Assembly: GCA_020058965.1 (NCBI GenBank)
Contig: JAGVCY010000218.1
Coordinates: forward strand, 1 to 5,659
DNA from: Candidatus Omnitrophota bacterium
Lineage (GTDB): Bacteria; Omnitrophota; Gorgyraeia; 2-02-FULL-51-18; JAGOUK01
DNA length: 5,659 nt
Direction of reading: 5' to 3'
Shown in pieces: positions 1-5,237 of the stretch. The notes beneath the pieces are model-generated. The model made no database searches. It saw only the letters and a list, made by a program, of their open reading frames with translations, and had not been told where the DNA came from. The stretch's first letter is position 1, and every line of letters starts with the position of its first letter. The translations under genes were made by a program, and so were the position numbers.

Positions 1-765
1 AATCTGGCGCTTGCCGTGATCTTTTTGATTTGGCGGTTCCGGCAGGCGCGGTACTTTTTATGGATGCTGGGCGCTTGCATGGTCCTGGCGATGGGAGCCA
101 ACCTTCATTTTTTGGGAGTTCTTGAGAATGTCACGATCCCGCTGCCGTATGGACTGATCGAAAATTTACCTCTGATCAAGTATGCCCGCAATCCCGCGCG
201 CATCATGGCGTTTGGCTACTTGTTTTTGGCGGTGCTGGTGGGAGGCGGGGTCGCCGCCTGCTTGTCGGCCATCCGGTCGAGAGGGGGTCGATCGCTCGCA
301 GCGGCCGCGTTGTTCGCGATCATTTTTTTAGACTTTTTTCAAACTTCCAAAGACGCGACGGCGGTGGAACTGCCGGCATATTATCAGGCGATCCGGGATG
401 ATTTTGCCTCATCCAAGACCCCGTTCGCCATCCTCGACCTTCCGGCCGAACTGGGGCGGTACTCGATGTATCAAACGCTTCACGAAATTCCAAATGTTCA
501 GGGATATTTGGGATACCGTTTTGGATCGCCCTTGATCGACCACCTGACCAAGAACATGAATCTTCTCAAGGAACAAAAAGCATTGCTGACTGAGAACCGC
601 GTAAAATATTTAATATTTCACAAAAAGTTCCTTCGGTGGGATGGCAGGATCCAAAAACATGCGGACTATTGGGGGCGAACCACACGGGCGACCTCGATCC
701 TGTCCAGAATTTATGAAAAAACTTACGAGGATTCTGAGGCCGCCGTGTTTAGGGTCTATTCTTAG
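1..765 (+). CDS. C-terminal part of a polytopic GT-C/YfhO-like membrane protein (5' end outside window)
   Basis: The frame is open to the left edge, so the apparent GTG start at base 16 is probably internal; 254 codons are visible before TAG at 763-765. The first ~110 residues are hydrophobic with about three membrane segments (FLWMLGACMVLAM; YLFLAVLVGGGVAACL; LAAAALFAIIFLDFF). Between them lies a loop with PYGLIENLPLIKYARNPARIM, like the 'R-x-P-x-R' loop of bacterial GT-C-type or YfhO-like membrane proteins. A soluble C-terminal part follows, with AILDLPAE, MYQTLHEIPNVQGYLGYR and NRVKYLIFHKK. From memory these match the 'FAVLDLP...YQTxHxKP...GYxxR...VRYVxxH' pattern of uncharacterised inner-membrane proteins related to GT-C glycosyltransferases, which use lipid-linked sugars. 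Substrate cannot be inferred. It converges with the DUF378 gene, 18 bases separating the stops. Family assignment is moderately sure; activity is unknown, and the catalytic N-terminus is not visible. Confidence 0.75.
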   Translation, partial: NLALAVIFLIWRFRQARYFLWMLGACMVLAMGANLHFLGVLENVTIPLPYGLIENLPLIKYARNPARIMAFGYLFLAVLVGGGVAACLSAIRSRGGRSLAAAALFAIIFLDFFQTSKDATAVELPAYYQAIRDDFASSKTPFAILDLPAELGRYSMYQTLHEIPNVQGYLGYRFGSPLIDHLTKNMNLLKEQKALLTENRVKYLIFHKKFLRWDGRIQKHADYWGRTTRATSILSRIYEKTYEDSEAAVFRVYS

Positions 766-783
766 GTCCGAAAAAACCCGACT

Positions 784-1041
784 TTATTTTTTGGTCGAGC
801 AGGAACTGCCGGATGAGTCGCTCTTGCATGCGCAGGGACAGGACTTAAAGCACATGACGAGCTTCAGGAGTCCCGCGACACCGACCAGGATGTAGACCAC
901 TTTGAGCGCGGTGGGATAAGCGCCCAGCAGTTTTTCAACATAATTCACGCCCGCGACGCCGATACCGCCCCAGTTGAGAGCGCCAACGATCACCAACAAA
1001 CCAACCAGCTTACAAATCGGACAACATTTGGATGCAGTCAT
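784..1041 (-). CDS. DUF378 family small membrane protein with Cys-rich termini
   Basis: This 85-residue protein has the DUF378 (YuzA-like) signature: LLVIVGALNWGGIGVAGVNY in the first membrane helix (~12-34) and LKVVYILVGVAGLLKLVM in the second (~46-63), the length usual for the family. It carries cysteines in both tails: C6, C7 and C10 (CCPIC) before helix 1, and C64, C68, C70, C72 and C81 (CFKSCPCAC, then SSC) after helix 2. With two helices, both tails should lie on the same side of the membrane, so the eight cysteines could form one metal or disulfide cluster; that is inference. The ATG start is firm: AGAGGTGA stands five bases upstream on the minus strand. The gene lies 70 bases downstream of the aldo/keto reductase, with its own TATAAT in the gap. 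The function of DUF378 is unknown. Confidence 0.88.
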   Translation of the reverse strand: MTASKCCPICKLVGLLVIVGALNWGGIGVAGVNYVEKLLGAYPTALKVVYILVGVAGLLKLVMCFKSCPCACKSDSSGSSCSTKK

Positions 1042-1086
1042 TCTTCACCTCTTTTTTTGTAAAGAACGAGGGTCGTACTCGATCTC

Positions 1087-1092
1087 ATTATA
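1087..1092 (-). promoter_or_regulatory. Candidate -10 box (TATAAT) for the DUF378 gene
   Basis: Read on the minus strand these bases are TATAAT, a perfect sigma-70-type -10 hexamer, in the gap between the aldo/keto reductase stop and the DUF378 start. Transcription would begin near 1080, giving a leader of about 40 bases containing the AGAGGTGA ribosome site. No good TTGACA stands 16-18 bases upstream; the nearest match, TTGCCG, is only 10 bases away. The box could also be chance. Confidence 0.4.
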
Positions 1093-1111
1093 CTCCCTTT
1101 ATCGGCAAGGA

Positions 1112-1930
1112 TTAGATCGCGAGAATCGCAGCAATATCGTCGGCCGTAAGATCGAGATGCATCGCATCCAAATCTTCCTTCATGTGCGTTGGGTTGGTGG
1201 TGCCGGTGAGCGGAAGAATGCCAATGCGTGTTGCGAAGCGGAGGATGCTCTGCTGAGGCGTCATCTTTAGACGGCGGGCGATGGCGCCGACCCTGGGGTC
1301 GGCGACCACCTGGGGATTGGCGGTCAAGAGAGAAAATCCCTGATAAACGATTTTGTGCCGGATGCAATACTCCCGCACCTGCCGGTCCCATCCGCGGACG
1401 GCGTAACAGCGGTTTTGAACCATCTGGGGTTTGAGACTGGATTTTTCGTGCAGCTCGGTCAGTTGGCCGATGTTCACATTGCTCACGCCGATCGACCGCG
1501 CCTGGCCGCTCCGGTGCAGCTCTTCCATCGCGGCCCACACCTCCCAATCTGAATCGGCCAAACCCTCGGCATATCTGGGGCCGTGGAGGAGATAGGAGTC
1601 GAGATAATCCGTGTGCAGGTTTTTAAGCGTGTTCGCGAAGGACGCGCACACTTGAGTTTTAAAATCACTCTTCGGATCGTACGGCAGCCTGTGGTCCTGC
1701 CCTTCCCGGTAGGTGTACTTGCTTTGCAAAAATAAGTCTTCGCGCTTCATCCCGCGGCTCTCGAGGCCGAGCAATGCCTCTCCGACAAAGTCTTCTCGAT
1801 AATGTTTTTTTTGATAGGCCGTATCGATCGCCAGAAAACCGGCCGTCAGCGCCTCGCTGACGAGCTTTGCCGTGGCGGCTTCTTTCCAAGCGGTTCCGTA
1901 GATGATCTGGGGAAGTTTTAAAGGGGTCAT
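1112..1930 (-). CDS. Aldo/keto reductase
   Basis: This 272-residue protein is a full-length single-domain aldo/keto reductase, a cytoplasmic (beta/alpha)8 barrel that reduces carbonyls with NADPH. The expected catalytic tetrad is present: D36 (AIDTAY), Y44 (in KKHYRED), K71 (LQSKYTY) and H116 (SYLLHGP). The Tyr sits eight residues after the Asp rather than the usual five, as I recall for the AKR subgroup with an 'IDTA-Q-KHY' motif. Other family marks are DYLDSYLLHGP (108-118), RSIGVSNVN, and the C-terminal cofactor-binding stretch at 237-254 (GILPLTGTTNPTHMKEDL). The ATG at 1930 gives a normal N-terminus (LKLPQIIYGTAW), but no good Shine-Dalgarno lies close upstream. It is divergent from the ICMT-like gene across 71 bases. 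The physiological substrate cannot be told. Confidence 0.93.
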   Translation of the reverse strand: MTPLKLPQIIYGTAWKEAATAKLVSEALTAGFLAIDTAYQKKHYREDFVGEALLGLESRGMKREDLFLQSKYTYREGQDHRLPYDPKSDFKTQVCASFANTLKNLHTDYLDSYLLHGPRYAEGLADSDWEVWAAMEELHRSGQARSIGVSNVNIGQLTELHEKSSLKPQMVQNRCYAVRGWDRQVREYCIRHKIVYQGFSLLTANPQVVADPRVGAIARRLKMTPQQSILRFATRIGILPLTGTTNPTHMKEDLDAMHLDLTADDIAAILAI

Positions 1931-1963
1931 GATGCGGTTCAGCTTACTCCGAATTTAGGCCGT

Positions 1964-1979
1964 TCGCCACTCCGGGCGA
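1964..1979. promoter_or_regulatory. Short perfect inverted repeat in the divergent intergenic region
   Basis: TCGCC (1964-1968), six bases, then GGCGA (1975-1979) is a perfect 5-bp inverted repeat in the 71-base gap between the divergent aldo/keto reductase and ICMT-like genes. It lies just upstream of an AT-rich stretch (TTTTATGTTAAAG) that could hold a -10 box for the plus-strand gene. It could be a small operator, or chance in GC-rich DNA. Confidence 0.2.
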
Positions 1980-2001
1980 TGTTTTATGTTAAAGTTTAAA
2001 A

Positions 2002-2493
2002 ATGAAATTTTCGCCGTTCCTAGCCGTGTACTTGATCCACGCCTCCATGCTTGTTGCCGTGCCGGCTTTGCTGGTCCTTGCGGTTCCGACCTTGCCAGCC
2101 CAGGGGCTCGGGTGGTTCGGTTTTAGGATTCTCGGTGCGCTCCAGGCGGGCTGCGGCGTGATCTTGTATTTCCGCACCATCGGAGGCCTGACCGTTCCAG
2201 GCAAAGGCACGCCGGCCATTTGGGATCCGCCTCGTGTTCTCGTCAATCAAGGGCACTACGGAACCGTCCGAAACCCCATGTACGCGGCGGTCGTTTTGAT
2301 CGCCGGAGGCGAGGCGCTGGTGCTGAATCATATCTTAGTGGCGGTTTGGGCTGTGGCCTTGTGGGGCGGATTTCACTTGTTTGTCACGCTCTACGAGGAG
2401 CCGACCCTGCGCCGAACCTTCGGCGCTTCCTACGAAAAATACTGTAAGACCGTCCCCCGCTGGCTGCCGGCTATTTTTCCGCGCTCCACTTAA
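2002..2493 (+). CDS. ICMT / phospholipid-methyltransferase-like integral membrane protein
   Basis: This 163-residue polytopic protein has the fingerprint of the isoprenylcysteine carboxyl methyltransferase (ICMT)/PEMT superfamily, which uses SAM within the membrane. About four hydrophobic segments are seen (~7-30, 37-58, 94-109, 111-130). The cofactor motif is GHYGTVRNPMY (84-94), matching the family's 'GxYxxxRNPxY', followed by EEPTLRRTFGASYEKYCKTV and PRWLP (132-156), the classic 'EExxLxxxFGxxYxxYxxxVPRW'. Bacterial members methylate varied small molecules or lipids, for example alkylpyrones next to type III polyketide synthases; no such synthase is present, so the substrate is open. There is no Shine-Dalgarno before the ATG (GTTAAAGTTTAAAA). 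The last 23 bases overlap the convergent class I methyltransferase gene. Confidence 0.88.
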   Translation: MKFSPFLAVYLIHASMLVAVPALLVLAVPTLPAQGLGWFGFRILGALQAGCGVILYFRTIGGLTVPGKGTPAIWDPPRVLVNQGHYGTVRNPMYAAVVLIAGGEALVLNHILVAVWAVALWGGFHLFVTLYEEPTLRRTFGASYEKYCKTVPRWLPAIFPRST

Positions 2494-3268
2494 CGACCCA
2501 GTGCGGCAAAACCGGTCTGCCGACACAGCTCGGCGCGTCGAACGATTCCGATAAGCCGCTTGCATTGATCAAAAAATTGATTTCTTCCGTCGAATAGGCC
2601 CTTCGCGCACTTCGAATTCCGTCGCTCACAACCGGCCACGGCACGCCAAAAAGGCCGATCATTGAGCAGTACAAAGGCGCCCAAAACCGCCGATCCACAT
2701 CGACCACGAAGCCAGAACGCCCGACTCGCCGCAGCTCTCCAAAAAATTCCGTCACATGGTCCGTCTGCCTGAGGTGATGCACCGTGTAGCTCGAAAACAC
2801 CACATCGAACGAACCGTCGTCAAACGACAGATCGCGGGCGTCCTGACGGATCAGCGTCGCTGGGACACCCACCCGATCCAACCGATCTCGAACGCTGTCG
2901 ACCAGATCTCCGGACAACTCAACTCCATGCAGATCGATCGGAATACGCTTCGCGGTTAAATGAAGATAAATTTCTTCCAGCATTCCTCCCCCGCCGAATC
3001 CGACATCCAGAATTTTAAGCGGAGAAGTGCGATTTTTTTTGCCGGGTTGTATCAGCGAATCCAGGTAAGTCAGCAGGTAGGCGGAAAAGCCCGTCAATTT
3101 GCTGACCCGGTCGACTTGCCGAATCAGGTCCAGCCGGGTTTGGGCCGGAACTTCAGGGCCATCCAGATATTCTTCCTGATCCTTGTAGATCAGCCGATCC
3201 CGAACAGCGGCCCACCCTTTTCGACTTTTTCTAAAGGCCGACAGTTTTTCGGCGGCCGTAGGGTTCAT
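2471..3268 (-). CDS. Class I SAM-dependent methyltransferase
   Basis: A 265-residue soluble methyltransferase with a Rossmann-like fold. Motif I is ILDVGFGGGGM (86-96, the SAM-binding Gly-rich loop), the ribose-binding acid is E117 in HGVELS, RQDARDLSF (141-149) is the next SAM-contact region, and motif IV is SFDVVFSSYTVHHL (153-166). The helical N-terminus with EEYLDGPEVP (32-41) and the IRQVDRVSKLTGF stretch resemble UbiE-like methyltransferases that I associate with polyketide or lipid-modifying operons. The substrate is unknown. The ATG overlaps the DUF188 stop as ATGA (3265-3268), so the two genes are probably translationally coupled; only an A-rich run precedes the start. It is probably the last gene of an operon with the zinc-ribbon and DUF188 genes, and its 3' end overlaps the ICMT-like gene tail to tail. 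Confidence 0.9.
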   Translation of the reverse strand: MNPTAAEKLSAFRKSRKGWAAVRDRLIYKDQEEYLDGPEVPAQTRLDLIRQVDRVSKLTGFSAYLLTYLDSLIQPGKKNRTSPLKILDVGFGGGGMLEEIYLHLTAKRIPIDLHGVELSGDLVDSVRDRLDRVGVPATLIRQDARDLSFDDGSFDVVFSSYTVHHLRQTDHVTEFFGELRRVGRSGFVVDVDRRFWAPLYCSMIGLFGVPWPVVSDGIRSARRAYSTEEINFLINASGLSESFDAPSCVGRPVLPHWVVKWSAEK

Positions 3269-3714
3269 CTTTTTTTGATGCTTTGGATGATTTGATCGAG
3301 TCCTTGAAGAAACTTGGAGCGGTCCTCGTTCTTAAACGGCGCGGGGCCGCCCGTGACCTCCCCGGCTCCGCGCAGCGTGTGCAAAAGATCGCGCGTCGCC
3401 AGGACGCTTCCGATATTTTCTTCCGTGTACAGTCGGCCGTGCGTGCCGATCACCCGCGCCCCCGCCTTAATGCAGCGGTGCGCGAGCGGAATGTCCGCCG
3501 TGACGACGATGTCATCCTTCGCGGCTTGCCCGACAATCCAGTCGTCCGCCGCGTCAAAACTCCCGTCGACCACCATCAGCTGTGCGGCCCATTCTTCCGG
3601 AAGGCGCATCCACGAATTAGACACAAAGATCACATGAAGCCCGTACCGTTGAGCCACCCGAATCACTTCCGGTTTGACGGGACACGCGTCCGCGTCAACA
3701 TAGATTTGGGTCAT
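3265..3714 (-). CDS. UPF0178 / DUF188 (YaiI/YqxD) family protein
   Basis: This 149-residue protein matches YaiI of E. coli almost end to end: IYVDADACPVKPEV (4-17), IFVSNSWMRLPE, VDGSFDAADDWIV, DDIVVTADIPLAHRCI (69-84), an RLYTEENIG segment, LHTLRGAGEVTGGPAPF and a DRSKFLQGLDQI C-terminus. The conserved aspartates (D7 and D9 in VDADACP, the DAADD cluster, and D in TADIPL) resemble the acidic metal site of PIN/NYN-like nucleases, so an RNA-related role is suspected for the family, though I know of no proven activity. The frame stays open for 81 codons upstream, but that part overlaps the zinc-ribbon gene and looks unlike protein; the family start MTQIYVDADACP fixes the ATG at 3714, 19 bases after the upstream stop. 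No strong Shine-Dalgarno is seen, so coupling to the upstream gene is likely. Confidence 0.93.
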   Translation of the reverse strand: MTQIYVDADACPVKPEVIRVAQRYGLHVIFVSNSWMRLPEEWAAQLMVVDGSFDAADDWIVGQAAKDDIVVTADIPLAHRCIKAGARVIGTHGRLYTEENIGSVLATRDLLHTLRGAGEVTGGPAPFKNEDRSKFLQGLDQIIQSIKKR

Positions 3715-3733
3715 TTTTTCAGGACAGATTCGC

Positions 3734-4288
3734 TTACTTTTTCTTCTTCGCTGGTTTGACCGGCAGATTATTTTTTGATTTTCTGGGCGATTCAAGCGCC
3801 GCGATCGACGAAGATTGAACGGTGTTCGGGTTGTCGGCCGGTTTGGATGGCAATGGAACCATTCCGCGAGAATTGCCAAAACCGCCCGGCCCGCCGGGAC
3901 CGCGCGAACCGCCGAAGCCGCTCGAGTTCCCTGATCCGCCCGACTTGCGCTTGGCAAAACATTCTTTGCAGTAGACCGCGCGGCCTTCAGCCGGACGGAA
4001 TGGAATTTCGCATGCCTTTTGGCAGTCCGCGCAGATCACTTCATAAAGGATACGATCTCTGCGGGGATGTTCTTGAGGCGGCTGGCTCTGGAAGGATCGG
4101 TTCGCGTCTCCGCCGCCCGAAGACTTGCCTGCGGCCGCGGTCTGCGCGATCACGGTGTCGAGCTTCCGCTCCAGCGCGGTCAGCCGATCCAGTAGTTTTG
4201 CCATCAATCCTTCCAAATACGGATCCACCGCGGGCGCGCCTGCCGATCCACCCTTTGACTGCGACTTCGACTTTAAGCTTTTTTTCAT
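3734..4288 (-). CDS. CxxC-x17-CxxC zinc-ribbon protein with disordered Gly-rich and Lys-rich tails
   Basis: A 184-residue modular protein. In order: a basic Lys/Ser N-terminus (1-18); an amphipathic probable coiled coil (about 22-50, YLEGLMAKLLDRLTALERKL); a polar linker; a zinc ribbon with C86, C89, C107 and C110, CADC and CKEC separated by exactly 17 residues (one extra Cys at 93); a Gly/Ser/Phe/Arg-rich low-complexity segment (116-142, with SRGPGGPGGFGNSRG); and a Lys-rich end (PVKPAKKKK). The ribbon with YEVICADC and IPFRP matches the small 'CxxC-x17-CxxC' domain (TIGR04272 as I recall) seen in candidate-phylum genomes. I chose the ATG at 4288 because AAGGAG stands four bases upstream; an in-frame ATG seven codons earlier (4309) has no ribosome site. 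The makeup suggests an oligomeric nucleic-acid-binding protein; function is unknown. It leads the operon with DUF188 and the methyltransferase. Confidence 0.87.
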   Translation of the reverse strand: MKKSLKSKSQSKGGSAGAPAVDPYLEGLMAKLLDRLTALERKLDTVIAQTAAAGKSSGGGDANRSFQSQPPQEHPRRDRILYEVICADCQKACEIPFRPAEGRAVYCKECFAKRKSGGSGNSSGFGGSRGPGGPGGFGNSRGMVPLPSKPADNPNTVQSSSIAALESPRKSKNNLPVKPAKKKK

Positions 4289-4331
4289 AAATCTCCTTGT
4301 TCGTGACATCTATTGTGCTCTTTAAAAAAAT

Positions 4332-4370
4332 AAAAATCCATGATGATTCAATAACCACTAGTGGATTTTT
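4332..4370. terminator. AT-rich inverted repeat, possible bidirectional terminator
   Basis: AAAAATCCA (4332-4340) and TGGATTTTT (4362-4370) are a perfect 9-bp inverted repeat with a 21-base loop. The right arm overlaps a second palindrome, CCACTAGTGG (4355-4364). On the minus strand the stem is followed by A and seven Ts, and on the plus strand by a T run ending TTTATTG, so it could end transcription either way. The likeliest role is termination of the minus-strand ferritin/CsbD unit before the zinc-ribbon operon. The stem is AT-rich and the loop long, so the hairpin is weaker than a classic terminator; a regulatory site for the zinc-ribbon operon is the alternative. Confidence 0.45.
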
Positions 4371-4376
4371 TATTGT

Positions 4377-4418
4377 TAGCGGGGTTGGATTTGAACCAAC
4401 GACTTTTGGGCTATAGGC
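4377..4418 (-). pseudogene. tRNA-like 3' half (T arm plus acceptor strand) without a 5' half
   Basis: Read on the minus strand, GTTGG-TTCAAAT-CCAAC (4400-4384) is a perfect T arm: five paired bases around a loop fitting the TTCRANY consensus. CCCGCTA (4383-4377) follows as a 3' acceptor strand, and AAAAGTC precedes it where the variable loop should be. The anticodon-loop position reads CCTATAG, but the bases before it cannot form a five-pair anticodon stem with CCCAA. No TAGCGGG partner for the acceptor strand is found 60-90 bases upstream, and the bases after the discriminator give CAA rather than CCA. This looks like a decayed or truncated tRNA gene or an integration scar rather than a working tRNA. 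A tRNA-mimicking RNA or chance are alternatives. Confidence 0.5.
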
Positions 4419-4425
4419 TAATCGA

Positions 4426-4442
4426 GAGTTCAGTCGGTAACG
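4426..4442 (+). other. D-arm-like sequence on the opposite strand
   Basis: AGAGTTCAGTCGGTAAC on the plus strand resembles the D arm of bacterial tRNAs (AGTTCAGTCGGT is the sequence I recall from the E. coli tRNA-Asp D arm). It stands head to head with the minus-strand T-arm fragment 26 bases away. No anticodon arm follows on the plus strand, so it is not part of an intact tRNA. It may be a piece of the same rearranged gene, or coincidence. Confidence 0.25.
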
Positions 4443-4454
4443 GGGTGGGCCAGT

Positions 4455-4547
4455 TTAGCGTCTATTGTTTTTTTTGCGGGCCGCTGCGATGGTCACGGCA
4501 ATAATGCGAGGATGTCGGGTTGTTACCTTCCCGTTTGCCTTGCTCAT
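4455..4547 (-). CDS. Possible nested small basic protein (30 aa), DUF6496-like by eye
   Basis: Inside the 3' part of the CsbD-like gene, in the +1 frame, an ATG at 4547 is preceded by GAAGG with five As between, a good ribosome site. It opens 30 codons ending in TAA at 4455. The product is strongly basic and ends VTTRHPRIIAVTIAAARKK plus NNRR. By memory this resembles the 'VTSRKQAIAIGLSEARKK' end of small DUF6496-type proteins, while the CsbD frame over the same bases gives a tail unlike CsbD. It could be a separate small gene, the true C-terminus joined by a frameshift, or chance. Confidence is low because the ORF is short and was found by hand. Confidence 0.3.
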   Translation of the reverse strand: MSKANGKVTTRHPRIIAVTIAAARKKNNRR

Positions 4548-4665
4548 TTTTTCCTTCACATTCCATTTTGCGGTCGTCCGTGAGCCAGCCTAGCGTCTCT
4601 TTGACCTTTGGACTCTTGATCTCCAGCTCGGCCTTACCCTTCTTAGCATTTAATTTGAGTCTCAT
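4462..4665 (-). CDS. Small CsbD-like stress protein with an atypical C-terminus
   Basis: This 67-residue hydrophilic, Lys/Glu-rich protein contains KKGKAELEIKSPKVKETLGW, LTDDRKMECEGKNEQGKREG. This follows the CsbD/YjbJ pattern 'KGKxKE..GKxKExxGKLTDDxxLxxEGKxxQxxGK' (residues ~8-48). CsbD proteins are small, abundant and induced by general stress in several bacteria; the biochemical role is unknown. The ATG at 4665 is supported by AAGGAG nine bases upstream. It lies 29 bases after the ferritin-like gene on the same strand, so the two probably share a transcript. The last ~19 residues (NPTSSHYCRDHRSGPQKKQ) do not look like CsbD, and the +1 frame over the same bases looks more protein-like, raising a frameshift or overlapping gene. 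CsbD assignment is moderate because the protein is short. Confidence 0.65.
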   Translation of the reverse strand: MRLKLNAKKGKAELEIKSPKVKETLGWLTDDRKMECEGKNEQGKREGNNPTSSHYCRDHRSGPQKKQ

Positions 4666-4694
4666 GTGAAGATACTCCTTGATTTTAGTTGCGC

Positions 4695-5231
4695 TTAGAG
4701 CGTGCCAAGAATATTCGCCAGATCATCCGCGTGTTCCTCTTCCATCGCGAGAATACCTTCGAGCATCCGCCGCGTGGTGTGGTCTTTTTGACCGATGTAT
4801 CGGATCATCTCGGTGTACGACTCGATGGCAATGCGTTCAGCGATCAGGTCTTCCTTGACCATGTCCACGAGAGAACCGCCTTCTTTGTATTCCGAATGAC
4901 TGCGGGTCGTCAAACCTGCGGGATTCAGGTCGGGCTCTCCGCCGAGCTGGGCAATCCGCGCGGCGATCAAATCCGCATGCGCCTGCTCTTCGGTGGCATG
5001 CTGTAAAAATTCCTGCGCGACCGGTTCGGCGTTAATTCCCTTCGCCATAAAAAAATGCCGCTTGTACCGGAGCACGCAGACGATCTCGGTCGCCAGCGCT
5101 TCGTTGAGAAGTTTGACGATCACCGGCAGATTCCCTTGATATCCCGGGGTGACGGCCCCCTGCTCAATATGCTTCCGTGCGCGGCGCCTCAGTTCTTGTA
5201 CATCCGTGAGAAATGGTTGGTTGGTTTTCAC
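4695..5231 (-). CDS. Bacterioferritin-like (ferritin-fold) di-iron protein
   Basis: This 178-residue protein is a four-helix ferritin-like protein of the bacterioferritin class. The six expected di-iron ligands can be placed: E49 (NEALATEIV), E82 and H85 (EEQAH), E132 (DLIAERIAIESY), and E164 and H167 (AMEEEH). The E49-E82 spacing of 33 equals E18-E51 of classical bacterioferritin, and both ExxH motifs are intact. A 30-residue basic extension (LRRRARKHIEQGAV) precedes helix 1, and the length exceeds the ~158 of classical bacterioferritin, so it may be a relative rather than a cage-forming heme bacterioferritin. The role is probably iron oxidation/storage or peroxide protection in the cytoplasm. 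The start is GTG (5231), with no clear ribosome site; TATGAT lies six bases upstream. The CsbD-like gene follows 29 bases on. An RND gene ends 82 bases upstream. Confidence 0.9.
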   Translation of the reverse strand: MKTNQPFLTDVQELRRRARKHIEQGAVTPGYQGNLPVIVKLLNEALATEIVCVLRYKRHFFMAKGINAEPVAQEFLQHATEEQAHADLIAARIAQLGGEPDLNPAGLTTRSHSEYKEGGSLVDMVKEDLIAERIAIESYTEMIRYIGQKDHTTRRMLEGILAMEEEHADDLANILGTL

Positions 5232-5237
5232 GCCGCT

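Noticed and set aside
766..783. Terminator between the convergent GT-C-like and DUF378 genes
   Set aside because: Only GTC/GAC and GGG/CCC matches are found in the A- and T-rich gap; no stable stem with a proper T run.
1038..1547. 169-codon minus-strand frame inside the aldo/keto reductase gene
   Set aside because: It is Arg/Pro/His-rich shadow translation with no family pattern, and the other frame is a clear aldo/keto reductase.
3283..3759. Plus-strand frames opposite the DUF188 and zinc-ribbon genes
   Set aside because: They are antisense shadows of well-recognised genes, with Arg-rich composition and no domain pattern.
3715..3957. 81-codon in-frame N-terminal extension of the DUF188 gene
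   Set aside because: It overlaps the zinc-ribbon gene in another frame, is Arg/Pro-rich without protein-like features, and the family begins at MTQIYVDADACP.
4289..4309. Earlier ATG (4309) giving the zinc-ribbon protein seven more residues
   Set aside because: It has no ribosome site, while the ATG at 4288 is preceded by AAGGAG at a workable distance that lies inside the extension.
4377..4450. Complete tRNA of 74 bases on the minus strand
   Set aside because: The interval has tRNA length, but the 5' acceptor strand, a correctly oriented D arm and the anticodon stem are all missing; only the T arm and 3' acceptor strand fit.
4309..4468. TCTATTGT direct repeats (4309-4316 and 4461-4468) as target-site duplication of a small ~144-bp mobile element
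   Set aside because: No terminal inverted repeats lie just inside the repeats, and an 8-base repeat in 150 bases is not rare by chance.
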